Source of the DNA: CALHVX01 sp039198065
Lineage (GTDB): Bacteria > Pseudomonadota > Gammaproteobacteria > Pseudomonadales > Azotimanducaceae
Length of the DNA: 64,000 bases
Direction: 5' to 3'
Assembly: GCA_039198065.1 (NCBI GenBank)
Contig: JBCCTU010000002.1
Coordinates: forward strand, 186,001-250,000
This document shows, one piece after another, positions 61,828 to 64,000 of the stretch; positions within the stretch are counted from its first letter, which is position 1, and every line of letters starts with the position of its first letter. Made by a program: the position numbers and the translations under genes. Under the pieces are notes generated by a model, which was given only the letters and a program-made list of their open reading frames with translations, did no database searches and had not been told where the DNA came from.

Positions 61828-62586
61828 TCAGCCGTTGCGTTCGTGCTGTGCCTTTCCGAACAGCTGCGACCGATGTTCGTCGCTGAATCCTTTCATTCCG
61901 CCTTCGACGATTTCGCTCCTTACCCGATCCCGCAACACGTCGAGGCCCCGCTGTACTGCTGGCCGCTGTTTCAGTTCCGTAACCCAGCGGGATAGGTTCG
62001 GTCGCTCGGGCAGTGCAGGGTTGTCAACCGCGCCTTCAACCCAGGGCAGGATCGCGATATCGGCGATTGAATAGTCCGTGCCTGCAAACCATTCCCGCCC
62101 TTCCAGATGGCGGTCCATCACGCCGAGGAGACGCTGTATCTCGTTGCCGTAGCGCTCAAGCGGGTAGGCGTGCTTCTCGCTTGCATAGAAAAAGAAGTGC
62201 GCGAACTGACCGAACATAGGCCCTACACCGGCCATCTGGAACATGAGCCACTGGTGTACGAGGTGCCGCTGCTGCCCGTTAGGAGGAAGCAGTCGTCCGG
62301 TTTTTTCCGCGAGATACCAAAGAATCGCCCCCGACTCCCAGAGGGTCATTGATTGCCCATCGGGCCCGTTGGGATCAACGATGACCGGAAACTTATTGTT
62401 TGGGTTCAGCGCAAGAAATTCGGGCTTGTGCTGATCGCCGTCGAGGATGTCGACGTAGCGGGTCTCATACGGCAAACCCAGTTCCTCAAGCGCAATAGAC
62501 ACCTTGCGACCGTTGGGTGTTGGGCCAGAGAACAGCACGATGGGGGTTTGGTCATCTGGTGGGTGAGTTTGGTGAGCGTCAGTCAT
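61828..62586 (-). CDS. Glutathione S-transferase family protein
   Basis: This 252-residue protein has the thioredoxin-like N-terminal half (V-L-F-S-G-P-T-P-N-G-R-K-V-S, cis-proline in F-P-V-I-V-D, and then Q-S-M-T-L-W-E-S-G-A-I) and the helical C-terminal half (Y-S-I-A-D-I-A-I-L-P-W). It resembles the YfcG/YghU group, which reduces disulfides with glutathione. Substrate unknown. Confidence 0.92.
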   Translation of the reverse strand: MTDAHQTHPPDDQTPIVLFSGPTPNGRKVSIALEELGLPYETRYVDILDGDQHKPEFLALNPNNKFPVIVDPNGPDGQSMTLWESGAILWYLAEKTGRLLPPNGQQRHLVHQWLMFQMAGVGPMFGQFAHFFFYASEKHAYPLERYGNEIQRLLGVMDRHLEGREWFAGTDYSIADIAILPWVEGAVDNPALPERPNLSRWVTELKQRPAVQRGLDVLRDRVRSEIVEGGMKGFSDEHRSQLFGKAQHERNG

Positions 62587-62734
62587 CTGATGTCATGCCC
62601 TGTCATAAACAATGAGTACGTCCACGCGTCAACAGTGACGACTGGTCGCATAGGAATCAGCATATCGCTGTTGGGCCTGCCGTTGCCCCGGTAACCTTGA
62701 GCGACCGCGGAGTCTATAGCTTTGGCAGGCTCTG

Positions 62735-64000
62735 TTAATCGTACCCGCGAAAATTGCTCACGATCTGGCAGAAGGTGTCATCCAGCAGACGCACGCGTTG
62801 ACCTGTGTCGCCGCGCTCGATTATTTCAAGCGCGATCGGGTGCTTGGAGAACTGCTTGATGAGCAACAACACGAAGCTGTCGCAGAGCTCGGGGCGCCCT
62901 TTGCTGTCAAGCGCTCCGATGGTTGCTGTATCGGCTGAACGCTCTCGAGCGAGCAGTACCACACGCAGCGCGAAGTAATGAGCGCCATAGCAGATCAACG
63001 CGTGATCAATACGCTCGCCGTAGAGCCCCGCGCCGAGTGCCCCAGCAATCGTTGGCCAGTTCTCTTTCGTTGCCAAATCATCAAGGAATGCTTTGGCGCT
63101 GTAGTCGGCGAGCGCCGTGACGAATTGATAGCCGAACTGCTGGGACAGTGCGGCATGGCCGCGCGCGTAGTGTTTGCGAAAGCGCTCCAGCCCCTCTTTG
63201 GACCACGCACCTTCGGTGATCAGTGCCCGAGCTAAGGGGTCGCTGTCGTAAAACAGCGAGAGATAGTAACCGGCAAGCTTATGTGCCGCTTCCTGGCCGA
63301 GTAACGCGGCGGCCTCGAACTCGAGTTCGCTGTAGGGGAAAGGAGCTTCCGGATTCTCAGCGCACTGGCTGTGGTGACAGAAACGGATTTCACGCAACTT
63401 CGGCACGAACAGCGACCAGGTTCGCGGGCACGGGTAGGGGATGCCGTCGCGGCTGCGCTTGGGCTGGTGAAACAAGTCCGGGTAGCGTTTAAGGAATCCC
63501 CCAATCCCGGCGTCACCGATGGCGTCAGGGAACGCGGCGAGGGTCCGCTGGACCCAGTTGTCGAGGTCGTCCTCGACGAGAAAGTTGGCGACCCGCGTTA
63601 CGATCGCGTTTGACGTCGCACTGACGTGCGTACCATCGCTTGAGCCAAGGTTGCCAGTGGCTCCGACCAGCGTACGGCCGAGGCGTAGCCCCTGAAAACG
63701 ATTCTCCGTCAGGATCGACAGGGCGACGTTCTGAATATTCGGCGACGCGTTCGAGAAATCATCCAGCAGCAAAACGGCTGCCCCCGCGTGTTGCAACATC
63801 GCGAGTCGCTTGTTGGCAAGCTTCGTCATGAAACGCTGTTCGGCGCCATCGGGTGCCGCGAAAGACTGAACGTTCGGAATTCCGCCGAAGTCGACGGCAG
63901 ATACCTGACCGGATAGTTCCTGAACCACGAACAGCAGTTCCTCTCCGCTGGGAACATAGTCTTCAGCTGGGTTCTCGACGAAGCGCATTTCGAGCATTTC
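62735..64000 (-). CDS. AAA+ ATPase, MoxR/dynein-like, 5' end outside window
   Basis: The frame is open to the right edge, so the start and Walker A are missing. The visible 421 codons include a Walker B segment A-V-L-L-L-D-D-F-S-N-A-S-P-N-I-Q-N, sensor 1 L-V-G-A-T-G-N-L-G and a helical C-terminal part (from about residue 215) that I do not recognise. The AAA part resembles MoxR-type ATPases; a VWA partner would be expected further right. Confidence 0.72.
   Translation of the reverse strand, partial: EMLEMRFVENPAEDYVPSGEELLFVVQELSGQVSAVDFGGIPNVQSFAAPDGAEQRFMTKLANKRLAMLQHAGAAVLLLDDFSNASPNIQNVALSILTENRFQGLRLGRTLVGATGNLGSSDGTHVSATSNAIVTRVANFLVEDDLDNWVQRTLAAFPDAIGDAGIGGFLKRYPDLFHQPKRSRDGIPYPCPRTWSLFVPKLREIRFCHHSQCAENPEAPFPYSELEFEAAALLGQEAAHKLAGYYLSLFYDSDPLARALITEGAWSKEGLERFRKHYARGHAALSQQFGYQFVTALADYSAKAFLDDLATKENWPTIAGALGAGLYGERIDHALICYGAHYFALRVVLLARERSADTATIGALDSKGRPELCDSFVLLLIKQFSKHPIALEIIERGDTGQRVRLLDDTFCQIVSNFRGYD

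Overview
The window looks like chromosomal DNA of a GC-rich gammaproteobacterium. Evidence: a LexA whose recognition helix matches the E. coli type almost residue for residue, a long E. coli-type QueF, DUF2835, a csiV-mfd-gap-nqrABCDEF order resembling (from memory) the Pseudomonas arrangement, bfd next to bfr, and a short 4.5S-type SRP RNA. A sodium-pumping NADH dehydrogenase plus an alanine/glycine:cation symporter suggests a sodium-using, perhaps marine or halotolerant, lifestyle (inference). I cannot name the genus. Genes are tightly packed, with several start/stop overlaps and tail-to-tail overlaps. I see no insertion sequence, prophage or CRISPR array.

Layout. 1-1889: a DUF58 gene (cut by the left edge) and its MoxR ATPase. 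2019-3279: DUF2835 and pyrD. 3370-4665: an orphan Ala/Gly/Pro-rich protein. 4638-7568: a minus-strand cluster of C39-like peptidase, small membrane protein, acetyltransferase and ddl. 7640-11083: glutaredoxin-like protein, slt, a universal stress protein and a membrane-anchored protein. 11359-14115: topA, converging on lexA, whose leader carries a 15-bp tandem repeat. 15057-17629: a LolA-like protein and a SPOR-plus-beta-barrel protein. 17656-23689: csiV and mfd, with a divergent TPR-retropepsin gene. 23783-31576: an N-terminally extended gap and the nqrABCDEF operon. 31649-38423: a SnoaL-like protein, a hybrid histidine kinase interrupted by two in-frame stops, a MAPEG protein, and a light-sensing cassette (heme oxygenase, bacteriophytochrome kinase, response regulator). 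38440-41195: HAD hydrolase, thiolase and enoyl-CoA hydratase. 41229-42994: a PEP-CTERM protein, bfd and bfr. 43083-47116: mobA-like, transglutaminase and ATP-grasp/alpha-E genes. 47147-50882: phosphoesterase, AGCS symporter, queF and a coiled-coil membrane protein. 50988-51450: SRP RNA, tRNA-Ser, terminator and a cluster of palindromes. 51577-54562: secreted protein, amidase and TPR protein. 54744-57820: a duplicated DUF1538 membrane protein coupled to a protein with three tandem PII-like domains. 58122-64000: acyltransferase, VWA lipoprotein, cytochrome c, glutathione transferase and an AAA ATPase cut by the right edge.

How genes work together. NQR exports sodium that the AGCS symporter can use to import alanine or glycine. 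BphO makes biliverdin for BphP, whose kinase output may go to its own receiver domain or to the adjacent single-domain regulator. Bfd and Bfr form an iron-release/iron-storage pair. DUF1538 plus the triple-PII protein looks like a transporter with a dedicated regulator. The strongest leads for new biology are that pair, the broken kinase, the palindrome cluster at tRNA-Ser, and the SPOR-barrel/LolA-like pair.
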